The notes under the pieces were generated by a model. That model saw nothing but the letters and a program-made list of their open reading frames with translations. It was not told where the DNA came from and searched no databases. A program made the position numbers and the translations under genes. A DNA stretch of 64,000 bases from Siphonodentalium dalli (lineage: Eukaryota; Mollusca; Scaphopoda; Gadilida; Siphonodentaliidae), in assembly GCA_032622095.1 (NCBI GenBank), contig CP136061.1:136731587-136795586 (forward strand), written 5' to 3'. Of the stretch, positions 45,459 through 57,384 are shown piece by piece; position 1 is the first letter of the stretch; each line of letters opens with the position of its first letter.

Positions 45459-46135
45459 TATGTGTACCCATACCATGTATGGTACACATAATGCTGACGT
45501 CCGGATCAACCATCCGTCGTTTGTCCGTCTCTCTGTCCGTCTGTCTGTCCGTAGACACTTGCTATCCGATTCGATTACTTGAGTATTTTTTATCGGATCG
45601 TGTTCAAATTTATGTAAATGTTTATGATGACACACTCCTCACCTGTATAGTTTTTGGTATTGATCGGTTGATCAGTTAAAACATTATTAACACTTTGAAT
45701 CCACACATAGGCATGAGCTATCCAATGCTGTAACCTAAGTATTTTTTGTCCGATTGTGTTCATATTTGATATGTAGGTTTATAATGACACACCCCTCACC
45801 TGTATATTTTTTGGTATCGATTGGTTGATCGGTTTAGAAAATAATTAATCCTGCACACAATTGCTATCTGTCAAACAATTTTCTTCTGATCTGCCTCATA
45901 TTTCTTACCTAGGTCTTTCTTAGCACGCTCTTCATCTGTAAGGATTTTGGTATTGTTTAGTTAACCCTTTCCACTCTTGTTTTTAAATAGAATTCATCCA
46001 AGCTGGGATGACTTAAATATTTTTCATCTGATCAGCACCAAATTTGGTACATATGGTCCTCACCCCAAAATACAGATCAAGTTCAAATTTGAGTTTGATC
46101 CCCTATATTTTAACAGAGTTATGGCCATTTATAAT
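45459..46135 (+). mobile_element. Pearl-like element, TATGTGTACC family
   Basis: The 5' hairpin TATGTGTACCCATACCATGT then ATGGTACACATA, and GTCCGTCTCTCTGTCCGTCT. Three or four core units carry GTTCAAATTTATGTAAATGT, CACCTGTATAGTTTTTGGTA and TTGATCGGTT. The last unit carries CCAAATTTGGTACATATGGT and AGAGTTATGGCCATTTATAA. The 3' end is not clear. Same family as 17494. Confidence 0.65.
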
Positions 46136-46582
46136 TCAAGTAACTGATAATGTAATTAATAGGTGTTTGCCACTGAAGAGAACTTCTCATCACACAGAGC
46201 CTGTCTTATTGGTTTTAGTTTTGTTCAGCTGGACAATAGATAGAGAGATAGATAGCACATCTATGGCTTAGTACATGGCTAGCAGAGTCTGTTAATAAAA
46301 TCTGTCAAAATATTATCAATGGATGGCTCTCTATTCTTTTCTGTGCAATATTAAGTTAACCCCTTTGTTGAAACAGGTTCATTAATTAAGTACACTCAAT
46401 AAGACACCTATTCTAAAAGAATAAATTGGAATGGTCCATTGTTTATTTGTAGGGATGTTTTATAGACATCGCTGTTTATATACATTGTTGTTTACAGTCA
46501 TTGTATCTTAGAAATAAATCAACCCACCCAGTTCCATCATATGATGTCATTGAAAATGATTAACCCTCTCCACACATATTGT

Positions 46583-46762
46583 GTTACTCGCCGATGGCCG
46601 GTGGTTTGCCGCACATGGTTGACAAGTTTATCAGCCATTGAAATCACTGTTAGATTAGTCGCAAGTGTGCGGATTTCCTCCACCACTAAAACTGGCAATG
46701 TCATGATATGGCCTTAGTGGCTAAAGTGACAATAAACCCCAATCCATCAATCAATCAATCAA
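46583..46762 (+). mobile_element. SINE with 13-bp target duplication and CAAT tail
   Basis: Exact 13-bp repeats CCACACATATTGT flank it (46570-46582 and 46763-46775), the mark of LINE-style retroposition. The body has GTCGCAAGTGTGCGGATTTC then CTCCACCACTAAAACTGG, and GGCCTTAGTGGCTAAAGTGA then CAATAAACCCCAATCC. It ends in (CAAT)n. This 3' part resembles the common molluscan SINE tail. The 5' end has no obvious tRNA boxes, so it may be truncated. Confidence 0.8.
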
Positions 46763-46775
46763 CCACACATATTGT

Positions 46776-47632
46776 CTTCTGATGTTTTTCATTTGATCAT
46801 TCTCCTATTCTATGTCCAGGTTGATGGTGATCCACTTTTCACTTGCATGTATTTTGGGATTAAAATTAACCCATTCCATAGATACATGATATTCGATAGG
46901 CAGATATTAAATTATCTCTTTCACCTTGAGCTAGGTTCAGTAAGGATTTCTATAGGGAACTATTAATTAATAGTAAGCTATGAATTGTTGTAAGTCTTGC
47001 ACTCATGAAAAGGTTGGTTTAAAGATTTATGAAAATAGCATACACTAGCGCCAATGTATGGGTTAAACATCTGCCGATCACGATAGGCCTCTCGTTAAAA
47101 CAGTTAGATATGATAGTTCTCGTTTTTTAAATTTTGAAACAGATGCTTTAATGCATTTTTATTGGTTTAACTCAGGTGCTGTACTTAAAAAATAAATGCA
47201 TAATGCATTAGTTTATCATTGAATTTGGCCAGAAGCTAAGGCAGAGTGTGATTTCATGATTGAAGTAGAACTGTTTTTCAGTGAATTATTCAACTCTGAT
47301 AGATATACAAAACACAGCGGGCATCTCAGATGAGAATTGAATGACTTGCAGATAGCATAACGATATGACTATCTGTTCTCTGCAAGTTGTGTTCTGTATC
47401 TATAAAACACCCTTGTACCATGTAAGCCAAATCTTTAAATGTGACTTTAATTGATAGTATAAGTACCTGTACTGTGATTTTAGTCTGATATAAACTGTCA
47501 AAAGTATTCAGGCATGAACGCAAACTTATAGATGACATAATTTACTTGGTCGCTCTTGATCAATTTCAAAGCATAACTTTTATGTGACAATTCTCGGTGT
47601 TTGAAACAGATTCTTGAATTGATTCTGTTTTT
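46776..47632. other. Gene-free stretch (CSTF3 intron)
   Basis: No exon is seen. An ATGGGTTAAACATCTGCCGA word (47057-47076) is shared with 19321-19340. A short inverted pair, TGACTTGCAGATAGCATAAC / GACTATCTGTTCTCTGCAAG, lies at 47341-47388. Confidence 0.35.
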
Positions 47633-48130
47633 AGCTCACCTGAGACGAAGTCTCCGGTGGAGCTATAGTCATCACTCCTCGTCCGTCGTCCGTCCATCCG
47701 TCCTTCCGTCCATCCGTCCATCCGTCCGTCAATAATTCTTTGAACATCTTCTTCTAAAGTTCCATTGGACCGAATTGGTTCATATTTGGTGCGAAAGCAG
47801 GGCCACAACTCTATTCCTTCATAGTAATTCTTATAACGACTTCTTTTCCAGAACCATAAGGCCTAATGGGTTCATATTTGGTGTGGATGTTCCCTAGGTG
47901 ACTCACATCCAGATTTGTTCAAATGAGGTCACCAGGTTGATTAGTTGAGAAACCAGGGCCATAACTCTTTCCCTCCATAGTAATTCTTTTAAACATCTTC
48001 TTCTCGAATACCATCAGGCCAAATGGGTTCATATTTGGTATGAAGGATCATTGGTTGACTGGGCTTCAGATTTGTTCAAATGAGGTCACTGGGTCAAATG
48101 TGGGTGGGGCCAGGGACATAACTCAGAAAA
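47633..48130 (+). mobile_element. Pearl-like element, AGCTCACC family
   Basis: The hairpin AGCTCACCTGAGACGAAGTC then TCCGGTGGAGCT leads to GTCCGTCGTCCGTCCATCCG. Three ~150-bp core units follow, with TTCATATTTGGTGTGGATGT, GATTTGTTCAAATGAGGTCA and GGGCCATAACTCTTTCCCTC. An A-rich tract (to 48262) follows, with no clean 3' end. Confidence 0.72.
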
Positions 48131-48600
48131 AAAAAATTCAGATTAAACTCTTTAACCAAAAAAGAAAAGAATAGAAAAGAATGATATATTAAAAAATAAA
48201 AGAATATTTAAAAAAACTGGAATTGTTTTTTTTTATTAGAATATTTAAAAAAAAAAAAAAAAAAGTGTATTTAACTCCATGGTCAATTTAATATATATAT
48301 ATATTGTTTAACATTTTTTTATAATTGAAAAACTAATGCCATTACATTTCTGTAGGTTGTGGCCCCTGGCCCTTCATTCAAGTGCACTGCTTCTGCCACC
48401 CTGGCCTGGTCTCAAAAATAAAATTTACTCAAATTCTTGACAGAATCATTAATAAGAAGCATTTACTTTGGCTGTAACTGTATATATGCTGGGTATGCCG
48501 ACACAATCATGTCAATCTTGATATGTTTATAAACATTCCTGCAGATTTGCTAGATGTCATTAATTCCCAATCTCTCATGTATTGTTCATATCAGGACTAA

Positions 48601-49002
48601 TGTCATTTGCAGAATGAGGTCCCCAGAGGGTGAATTTAGTGATGCTATCCCACACAGCGGCCTAGCATCACCAAATTCACCCTCTGGAGACCTCATTCTG
48701 CTTAGGCCTCATCTTCTGGGAAGTATCTATAGTATCAAATTAACATTGTTGTTAGTTACATTTCCCTTCTAGGAAGTTTCTATATCCCCTAATTTGCAGA
48801 AGATAAATTCCTAATTGAGGTGCCCAATGTGTGAACATCACCAACTTCAACTGGGGAACTTCAATCTTATCCTAGGTCTGCCATAGCAGTTGGGGGCCCT
48901 AGCAGAATGAGGTCCCCAGAGGGTGAATTTAGTGATGCTAGCCCGCTGTGCGGGATAGCATCACTAAATTCACCCTCTGGGGACCTCATTCTGCAAATGA
49001 CA
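48601..49002. mobile_element. Element with hairpin-forming ~100-bp terminal repeats
   Basis: The left end, 48601-48701, is itself a palindrome. TGTCATTTGCAGAATGAGGT … GTGAATTTAGTGATGCTA meets its complement around ATCCCACACAGCGGCC. The right end, 48902-49002, is the reverse complement of the left, including the core (now CCCGCTGTGCGGGAT) and the outer GCAAATGACA. About 200 bp lies between. Half of this (arm plus spacer) is duplicated at 49095-49335. It is non-coding, and no flanking duplication was read. Confidence 0.8.
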
Positions 49003-49094
49003 GACACACTTTCACACTATTTCAAGGCTTGATTGTATAATACATTGTGTTGCTTGAGGCCAGGCATGCACAATGTAGGAACATACACGCTTTT

Positions 49095-49335
49095 TGTGAT
49101 GCTATCCCACACAGCGGGCTAGCATAACCAAATTCACCTTCTGGAGACCTCATTCTGCTTAGGCCTCATCTTCTGGGAAGTATCTACAGTATCAAATTTA
49201 CATTGTTGTTAGTTAAATTTCCCTTCTAGGAAGTTTCTATATCCCCTAACTTGCAGAAGATAAAATTCATAAATGAGGTGCCCAATGGGTGAATATCACC
49301 AACTTCAACTGGGGAACTTAAATCTTATCCTTATC
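49095..49335 (+). repeat. Duplicate of the 48640-48880 segment
   Basis: GTGATGCTATCCCACACAGC, GACCTCATTCTGCTTAGGCC, TCATCTTCTGGGAAGTATCT, GGAAGTTTCTATATCCCCTA and CCAACTTCAACTGGGGAACT repeat the left half of the hairpin element in the same order and orientation, about 450 bp downstream. Confidence 0.85.
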
Positions 49336-49875
49336 AGATTTGTGAAAATGGGATCACAAAGTCAAATAAGGGCAGAGCCAGAGACTTAAACTATTTCACT
49401 GCATAGTAATTCTTAAAATATGTTTTGCAAGAACTATTTGGCTTATATAGAATGGAATGTTCTTCCTTGACTGCAATTCAGATTTGTTTTTAAATGGGGG
49501 GTGATCAGTAGTGTACAGTTGGCAATTTCAAGGTGGATTTTCACCAATCTACATACTTACAGTCTCTCTAGCCACATATCCTGTTTAAATCTACTTCTTT
49601 TAAAGTGATTATGAAAAGTGCTGACTGTTTTGGTCTCCAGAGTCCCAGTCTTATCAGTCTTTGCAGTCTGGTGAGCGACCCCACAGTCATTGACTGTCTT
49701 GTATAGTTTAACACAGACTTTCATCATTTAACAAAATACATAGTGCATCAGTTTCTCATCATATTTGACTATAAACTTAGGCAGAGTCCTATAATCATGA
49801 TTGAAATAAAATAGTGCTATTATAAGTTTCTATGGCTAAATTTTATTACACCCTGGTGTAGTCTGTATTTATTGT
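49336..49875. other. Gene-free stretch (CSTF3 intron)
   Basis: Starts with a decayed AGCTCACC-type core unit (GATTTGTGAAAATGGGATCA and nearby). A piece with CTGACTGTTTTGGTCTCCAG then AGTCCCAG and AGTCTGGTGAGCGACCCCAC (49621-49684) recurs at 56588-56648. No exon. Confidence 0.4.
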
Positions 49876-52255
49876 CCCTAAAAAATGTCGGAGGACTATT
49901 ATAATCAGCATGTCCGTGCGTCCGTCCTTTGATAATTTGAGCAATATTCAACAGAATTTCTTGATATTTGGTATGACGTTCACATTTGAGAAGATGCAGG
50001 CCTTTTTCGAATTTGGTCACGGTCTGATATTTTGATTTTTTTGTCCCCCGATATTCCATCGGAGGATATCGTAATGACACGCGTCCGTCCAGAAATTTGA
50101 TCGTGTCTGTATTCCGTCATTTTCTGATCAATTTTTGTTTTTAGACTTTGCTCATATATCAATCAGCATGGATGGGAACCTGCGTACCTGCGATTTTGAG
50201 TATGGTCGGACTCATTTTGGCAGAGTTATTGCCCTTTTTCGACAAAGAATCGTACATCCTGTGATGCATCTTTTGTCCGAGCCTGTATGCCGTCATTTAA
50301 AAAAAACTTGACCCAGATGTCAACCAGCATGGGAACCTGCACACCTGCAATTTTGAGATCAGTCAGAGTTTTTTTGGCGGAGTTATTGCCATTTTTCGTC
50401 ATACTGTTGAAATGTTTTGTTTTTTATTATAGAGTTATTGACTCTGTGTAATCTGTATTTATTATCCCCCAAAAATTGTTATGTTTCTCGAAGCATTGAG
50501 GATGTGCAACACATTTAGTGAATATGCTCTTTGTATTTGTGTAATCAATTCCTCCTTTTTTGTAGTACAGGAATCTGTAACCCATAAATTGTTCAAACCT
50601 GCCACCTTCGTCGGGGGACATCTTTGTCTGCGACCTTTAATTCAATTTAGAAATCACTGTTTTTGGGTTGTCCATGAGTAGATCATGAATCTCTACTCTA
50701 GCTACGCCCGTAAATATCATATTCCACCAGTACATATCCTGGGAACGTTTTGATGTTCTGACCCGGTCTGCCAAGGAACTTTATATAACATTGGAACAAA
50801 CAAGACAGAATATATTTTTTTGTTAATATTTGTTCCTCAATAATCTACCACACAGTAGGGGTGGTCCCTGCTTGAGATTGCATGCTTTTTTGTGACTTTT
50901 GAGCTGATATCGCAAAAACATTTCATTAATTACCAGTGAGAAATTCCATCGCTCACAAAGTCACTTAAATTGTGCAACTTCAAGTTGGGACCTTCACCTA
51001 CAGTGAATTACATTATTAAGGAACAGGTATTAGCTAAGAAATATATTACATGCACTGTAATAAATGTTATAAACTTCCATCACAACATCAGAAAGTATGG
51101 TAACTTGAGCAATATTCAACAGTATTTCTTGATATTTGGTACATTGTACGCATTTGAGAAGACACTGGCCAAGTTAAATTTTATTCGATTTAGAAATAAT
51201 AATATTTGTGTTGTCTAAATGATAAATTGAGCAATCTTCAGAAGAATCTCTTCATACATGGTATGTGGCTCACCTTTGAGAACACGCAGGTCATCGTCTA
51301 GTTTGAGTCAAATTTTTCCCAAATTTGACTTTTTTGTTCTTAAAAATAGCCAATGTTCCAAAAAGCCACCTCGATTTGGGGTCTGTGGGGTCTGCGACCA
51401 TTGATTTAATTTGTCATAGCGCTCACAACATCAGAAAGTATGGTAACTTGAGCAATATTCAACAGTATTTCTTGATATTTGGTACGTTGTACGCATTTGA
51501 GAAGACACTGGCCAAGTAAAATTTTATTCGATTTAGAAATAATAATATTTGTGTTGTCTAAATGATAAATTGAGCAATCTTCAGAAGAATCTCTTCATAC
51601 ATGGTATGTGGCTCACCTTTGAGAACACGCAGGTCATCGTCTAGTTTGAGTCAATTTTTTCCGAAATTTGACTTTTTTGTTCTTAAAAATAGCCAATGTT
51701 CCAAAAAGCCACCTCGATTTGGGGTCTGTGGGGTCTGCGACCATTGATTTAATTTGTCATAGCTCCATGAATGGGGGTGAGATATTAAAAATGTCATTCT
51801 TCATTGTCCCCATAAAAAAAATATTCCGCCCAGATGGTTTCTGGATGATAACTTGAGTTTTAGTTATCTGATTGTTTTCAAATTTCGTATGTGAACTACC
51901 CATACAGGTCAAGTTCGAATTTGGGTTCGGTCGTCCCATTTTTGCCGCAGTTATGGTCCTTGTCGAGATAATAAATTTATTTTAGTTTCCTGGTGCTAAC
52001 TTTAGTTTCAGTTGTTTTATTGTTTTCAAATTTTTTATGTAGATTAGCCACATGAAAATAAAGGACGAATTTGGATTCGGTCTTCCCATTTTTGCTGGAG
52101 TTGAGGTCCTTGTTGACTTTTGCTGTTATTTTGTTATCCTGGTGATAACTTTAGTTTTAGTAATCTGATTGTTTTCAAATTTGGTATATGGATTACTCAT
52201 ATGAAAATACAGGTCAAGTTCGAATTTGGGTTCTTCTGCCTATTTTTTTCCCCTC
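49876..52255 (+). mobile_element. Pearl-like array, TGTCCCCCGA family (several starts)
   Basis: At least two 5' hairpin-type starts are seen: TTGTCCCTAAAAAATGTCGG at 49879 and TTGTCCCCCGATATTCCATC at 50040, each with a CGTCCGTCC stretch. Core units of several kinds follow. One ~343-bp block, from ACAACATCAGAAAGTATGGT (51083) to AATTTGTCATAG, is repeated almost exactly from 51426. Ends of GGGGGACATCTTTGTCTGCG type appear at 50611. Later units (51830-52250) carry TTCAAATTTCGTATGTGAAC and CAGGTCAAGTTCGAATTTGG. Frames inside are repeat-derived. Confidence 0.65.
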
Positions 52256-54085
52256 ATTCCATCAGAGGACTATAGTAATGACCCTCATCCTTACAGTCTT
52301 TATTCTGTCATTTTTGGGTAAATAAAAAAAAACCTGGCATATATTTGAACCAGCATGGGATTTTGAGTTTGGTTGGACTCATTTTGGCAGAGTTATTGCC
52401 ATTTTCCGACAAAACATCATACATCCTGGGTTAAGTTTTTTGTATGCGAGTCTGCATTCCATCATTTTCCAGTCAATTTAAAAAAAACTTAGCCAAGATG
52501 TCAACCAGCATGGGAACCTGCACACCTGCAATTTTGAGTTAGGTTGGAGCCATTTCGGCTGAATTATTGCCATTTTTGACATAGAATTGTACTTCCTGGG
52601 ACACATCTTTTGTCTGAGCCTGAGTCAGCCTGTATTCCGTCATTTTGTAGTCTTTTTCAGCGCATATTAAGTTTGAGCTATTGCCGTGGGTTGGCGTCAG
52701 TCGTACATGCGTCCTTCAATCAACAATTTCCTTTGGCTCACCATACAGCCCGCGTCCCTCGTCCGATCACACCAAAGTTCACATGTATCTTCAGGGTGAT
52801 CAGTAGATAGGAGCCATCGATTTTTTCTGAAATTTATTATTGAATCTATCGGCACACCCTGCATCCCGCATTTATTAGAGAAATGTTTTTAAAATTTACA
52901 GGCATGTTTAAGATCACCTCTAGATTGGAGCTATAAAATTTTAATGATTTTCGATGAAAAGCATGGCCGCCAGCAGCCATCTTGAATTTTACTCTCTGCA
53001 TGACTAAATCCTTCGACTCACCCAACAGACCACAATTCTTCGGGTTGACCTCTAGATGGGAGCCATAGATTATTTCCAATTTTTTTTAAATAATGTGGCT
53101 TCCAGAAGCCATCTTGCATTTTATTCTTTGCATGACTAAATCCTTCGGCACACCCTACAGGCCTCATCCGATCATTACCAAACTTCATACGGATCTTCGG
53201 GGTCACCTCTAGATAGGAACCATCAATTATTTCCAAAATATAAAAAAAAACATGGCGACCAGCAGCCATTGTGGTTTAAAATTTGAATCTCTGCAAACCC
53301 TGCAGCCCACAATATGGAAGAAATGTTATGTAAATTTACAGGCACGATTGGGATCACCTGTAGATGAGAGCTATCAAATTTGAACGATTTTCGATGAAAA
53401 ACATGTCCGATGGCAGTCATCTTGGATTTTACTCTTTGCATGACTAAATCCTTTGGCACACCCTACACACCACATCCCTCATCCGATTGTCATTAACTTC
53501 ATACAGATCTTTTGGGTGACTGCTAGATGAGAGCCATAATTTTTTTTCCGAATTTTGTCGAAAAATATGGCCACCAGCAGCCATCTTGGTATTCTTGGAT
53601 TTTACTCTTTGTATGAATAAATCCTGTGGCACACCCGACAGGTCACATCTCTCATCCAACCGTCACCAAACTTCATATGGATCTTCGGCTTGACCTCTAG
53701 TTGGGAGCCCTCGATTATTTCCGAAATTCATTGAAAAACATGGCTGCCAGTGGCCATCCTGGATTTTTTTTACTCTTTGCATTACTAAATACTTTGGCCA
53801 CATCCCTCATCTAATTGTCACCAAACTTCAATAGAATTTTCGAGGTTACCTTTTAATTGGAGCCATCGATTATTTATGAAATTCATTATAAAACATGGCT
53901 GCCAGCTGCCATCTTGGATTTCACATTTATCGGTGAAATGTTTGAAATGAAAATAATTTGATCTACACAATACAAGACCTTTACTGTAACTTTTTGACTT
54001 TCCTTCTTTATCATTCTATTCTTGCTCAGCAAAAAATAAACTCCTTCCCATGTTGAGCTATAGTGTCCTTGACACTTTCATTTAA
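52256..54085 (+). mobile_element. Pearl-like arrays, mixed TCCGA and GCAGCCATCTTGG families
   Basis: 52256-52650 has units with GCATGGGAACCTGCACACCT and GGCAGAGTTATTGCCATTTT. From about 52720, six to seven ~170-bp units carry CCTCATCCGATCATTACCAA, GACCTCTAGATGGGAGCCAT, AACATGGCTGCCAGC and GCCATCTTGGATTTTACTCT. The end TTGAGCTATAGTGTCCTTGA then CACTTTCATT is the family terminus. An overlapping series of minus-strand frames (66-83 codons) are shadows of this array. Confidence 0.65.
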
Positions 54086-55295
54086 AAACTTGGCACAGGT
54101 GTCAACCAGCATGGAATCTGCACACCTGCGATTTTGAGATCAGTCAGTCATTTTGGTAGAGTTATTGCGATTATTCGACTAAAATGCATCGTACATCCTG
54201 GGATGCATCTTTGTCCAAACCTGTATTATTAGAATTTTGTTGCTATTGTGCCAATTTCAGGTTCTATTTCGACTTTTAAGAGTTTTTTTTAGATTTGGTT
54301 ATTTGGATGCAGCTCAGTTATAAGACAATGCATCTAATTAATGCATCTTTTTCAATAACTAAAGAATGCATTGATATAACATTTCGGCTTCTTTGAGACG
54401 ATCATTCTCACATCAAAATCATTAAAATACAACCGGTTGACATCAGAAGCTGTGAATTGTCAGGCTTAGCATGCCCATCAATTCTTTTCACATATTTCCT
54501 GCTGGGATTAAAGTTAACGTAATGCTTGTGCTGGAGTTGTGTGCTTAGTGATTTGCCTGAATACTGGACACAGATTTTATGTTTTGCGCAAACTTAGTTT
54601 TAGTGGCAATCTACAAGATACACACAACAATCAATATATGGTGGATGGGAATGCTAATAATCTCTTACTAAAGGTGACGTGACAATGATGAGTCATGAAG
54701 AAGAAGCAGAAGATGGGAATCCTAATGTAAAGGCACCAGAATTTTGTTGTTTTGTTTATAAAAAGATGATCTTTGTTTTCATTTTTAAACTTGTGACAGC
54801 TTAATATAAAAATAAACCACTAATGATCCAAGATGAAAAAGGACATGTACATATAATGTCCACATTCATGCACATGGATTTTTCTCACATAATTAACTCA
54901 CTCAGATCTCTCTCATTATTTGCTGTAAATAACAAATTACGAGGGTACAAATGATTGCATCTATTGCATCCCATTGTCTAGGACCTGAAACCCATTTCTG
55001 ATCTTTAAATTTATCTTACTATTTAGTCTATTCTTGTTTCTTCAATAACAGTTAGTAGAAGTATTTGTAGAAGTATTCAAAGCATTCACGGCCAATTATG
55101 GGCTACCAAGAGACATGAAATTTACATGATAGATTTATTTTGTTTCTGTAAAATTTACCATTATTTGGTGACGTAGATCTTTGCTTCTATTTTTCCATTA
55201 CTCCATAAGAAACATAATGATATTTTCATATAGAAAAGATAAATAAGCACTTTGGCCAGATTAACAAAATAGTTCGTTTCTCAGGGACAATTTTT
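54086..55295. other. Gene-free stretch (CSTF3 intron)
   Basis: 54086-54235 continues core-like units (GGTGTCAACCAGCATGG). The remainder is AT-rich with no exon recognised. Confidence 0.4.
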
Positions 55296-55865
55296 AGCTC
55301 ACCTGAGACAAAGTCTCTGGTGGAGCTATTGTCACCACTCCTCGTCCATATCCGTCGTCCATCCGTCAACAATTCTTTAAACACCTTCTTCTCCAGAACC
55401 ATAAGATGGAATTGGTTCATATTTGGTGTGTTCCCTGGGTGACTCACATTCAGATTTGTTCAAATGAGGTTACCAGGTCAAATAGTTACCAAATAAGCGG
55501 CATAACTCTTTCCCTCCATAGTAATTTTTAAAACGACTTCTCAAGAACCATCGGGCCAATTTAGACTATATTTGGTTTGGTTTGGAGGGTCCTTGGGTGA
55601 CTGGGGTTCAGATTTGATCAAATGGGGTCACTAGGTCAAATATAGGTGGAGCCGCAGAGACATAACTGTTTACATTGAACTCCTTTCTCAATTTAATAAA
55701 ATAATAAAAAAAAATTGTTTTTGTTAAATTAAAATTTTGAAAAACTAATTACGTTATAACATCAGCTGGGGTACATCGGGTCACCTCACCAAATTTGGCT
55801 GCAATCAGTCCAGCGATCTTGAAGAAAAATTGCAAACAGACAGATGGACAGAAATATTCAGGAAG
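55296..55865 (+). mobile_element. Pearl-like element, AGCTCACC family
   Basis: The hairpin AGCTCACCTGAGACAAAGTC then TCTGGTGGAGCT, CGTCGTCCATCCGTC, and two core units. The tail-like section GAACTCCTTTCTCAATTT … GGGGTACATCGGGTCACCTC … GCAAACAGACAGATGGACAG matches pieces at 22550-22660 and 23160-23242. This suggests the family's full 3' part. Confidence 0.7.
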
Positions 55866-55876
55866 CTACTTTAATA

Positions 55877-56258
55877 CCCTTTACCCAACAAACCGGCCAA
55901 AACCGGCCAAATAAAGCTTCAACAGCCTAAAATATCTTCGGTCTGTCTCAATAGAACCATACAAATATGGATATCATTGGAATCGGCTCCTTGACCACAT
56001 TGTGATAGTTACAGTTATGCCCTGTGCCAATGCATTATCTTATATATGCGAGTCGACCATAGGTCGCCTCGCATATATAAGAGAATGCATTGGCCTAAAA
56101 TAAATCTTTTTTTACCATTTTTTCTTACATTCTTTAACAATTTTATAATTTTTAATGTGTTAAGCCAATGCATTCTCTTATATATGCGAGGCGACCTATG
56201 GTCGACTCGCATATATAAGAGAATGCATTGGCACAGGGCCCTTCTGTTGGGTAAAGGG
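55877..56258. mobile_element. TTAA-type MITE, ends CCCTTTACCCAACA, with two internal hairpins
   Basis: The ends CCCTTTACCCAACA / TGTTGGGTAAAGGG are flanked by TTAATA on both sides (55871-55876 and 56259-56264). Inside lie AAACCGGCCAAAACCGGCC and two copies of the hairpin with GAATGCATTGG / TTATATATGCGAG stems (56025-56095 and 56164-56232). The two hairpins are in opposite orientation around a 68-bp spacer, so the whole block is again palindromic. The same hairpin is in the 37659-37896 element. Confidence 0.82.
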
Positions 56259-56264
56259 TTAATA

Positions 56265-56905
56265 CCCTTGCCAATTGAACATTCAATTACCCCTGTTTAT
56301 ATGTTGTTCTTCACATTCCCAATGCAATAACAATTCTTTAAGTCATCTCTGTTCTACCATGGCCCATGAAGATTGATATTTACACATGACATTTGTTTAT
56401 CAAAAGGTTTCTGACATCATATATGATCAGATAACAGACACTGCTCAGGAGAATGTTTATTCATGTCATTCATTTCAATTTAAATGAGATTAAGGTGGAA
56501 ACCCCCTCCCCCACCCCACCGTTCTATGAACACCTTCTATATATGTCCATGTTTAGAGCTACTTGTTTTAAAGTGATTTGACAAGTACTGACTATTGTAG
56601 TCTTCATAGTCCCAGTATTCTTCGTCTTTACAGTCAGGTGAGCGACTCCATAGTCAATGATTGTCTTGTTTTCAAAGTGATGAGGGAGGCAGATATTTTT
56701 ATTTATTATTTATTTCAAATTATTTTTGGGAGGAGGCAGCTATTTATATATAAACTATTATAGTCCCATATTCACCAAAGACACTAAACATGGGACATTT
56801 TCTGAATCGTGACTGATGTCCATCATTATAAAACAAGTTGTGTGGATAACATATTACTCATTAAGACATGGAAACTTCATCTGTATAATTATACTCACTT
56901 GTTAT
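56265..56905. other. Gene-free stretch (CSTF3 intron)
   Basis: No exon. The piece at 56560-56680 repeats 49600-49700 (TTTAGAGCTACTTGTTTTAA, GTCAGGTGAGCGACTCCA). Confidence 0.4.
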
Positions 56906-57200
56906 ATACCTGTGAAAAAAAACGGCCTTATTATGTGATTGGTCTGTCCATCTGTCTTTCTGTCTAGCCATCTAGCCATCCGCCTGTCCGTCCATTAGTG
57001 GTTTTGGTTTCCAGATGATAACTTTAGTTTGGGTTATTTTATCGGAACTAAATTTGGTATGTGAGTTTTCCAGACCAAATTACGGGTCAGGTTCAAATTT
57101 AGGTTCGTTCCGATTATTTTGTACTGACTTATGGCTCTTTTCGACTCAGAATTTTAAATATTTGAGGTTTCCGAATGATAACTATATGCAATATAGAAGA
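56906..57200 (+). mobile_element. Pearl-like fragment, AAAACGGCCTTATTATG family
   Basis: AACGGCCTTATTATGTGATT then GGTCTGTCCATCTGTC is close to the start of the 6291 element. One core unit has CCAGATGATAACTTTAGTTT, CTAAATTTGGTATGTGAGTT and GACTTATGGCTCTTTTCG. The 3' end is missing. Confidence 0.6.
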
Positions 57201-57384
57201 ATTGCTGTATAAAAAATGATTACTTGATGGATGGTTATGTAGTTTTTATTTAAATAATACATTTGTGCATCCTGTGTGTTGTCAAATTTTGCCTTGATGA
57301 TTTCTGCTAGATGATAGGGATGTGCAGTATTTATGTACATATTATATACTTATTTATGGTAGGTTATAAATATGCTTGAGGAGC

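Noticed and set aside
48609-48994. Inverted palindrome core (flip) as evidence of a recombinase-driven switch
   Set aside because: The reversed core is fully explained because the right end is the reverse complement of the left end.
53018-53659. Series of minus-strand frames of 71-83 codons as a repeat protein
   Set aside because: They are antisense reads of the ~170-bp pearl-like array, with frame changes and no start or splice logic.
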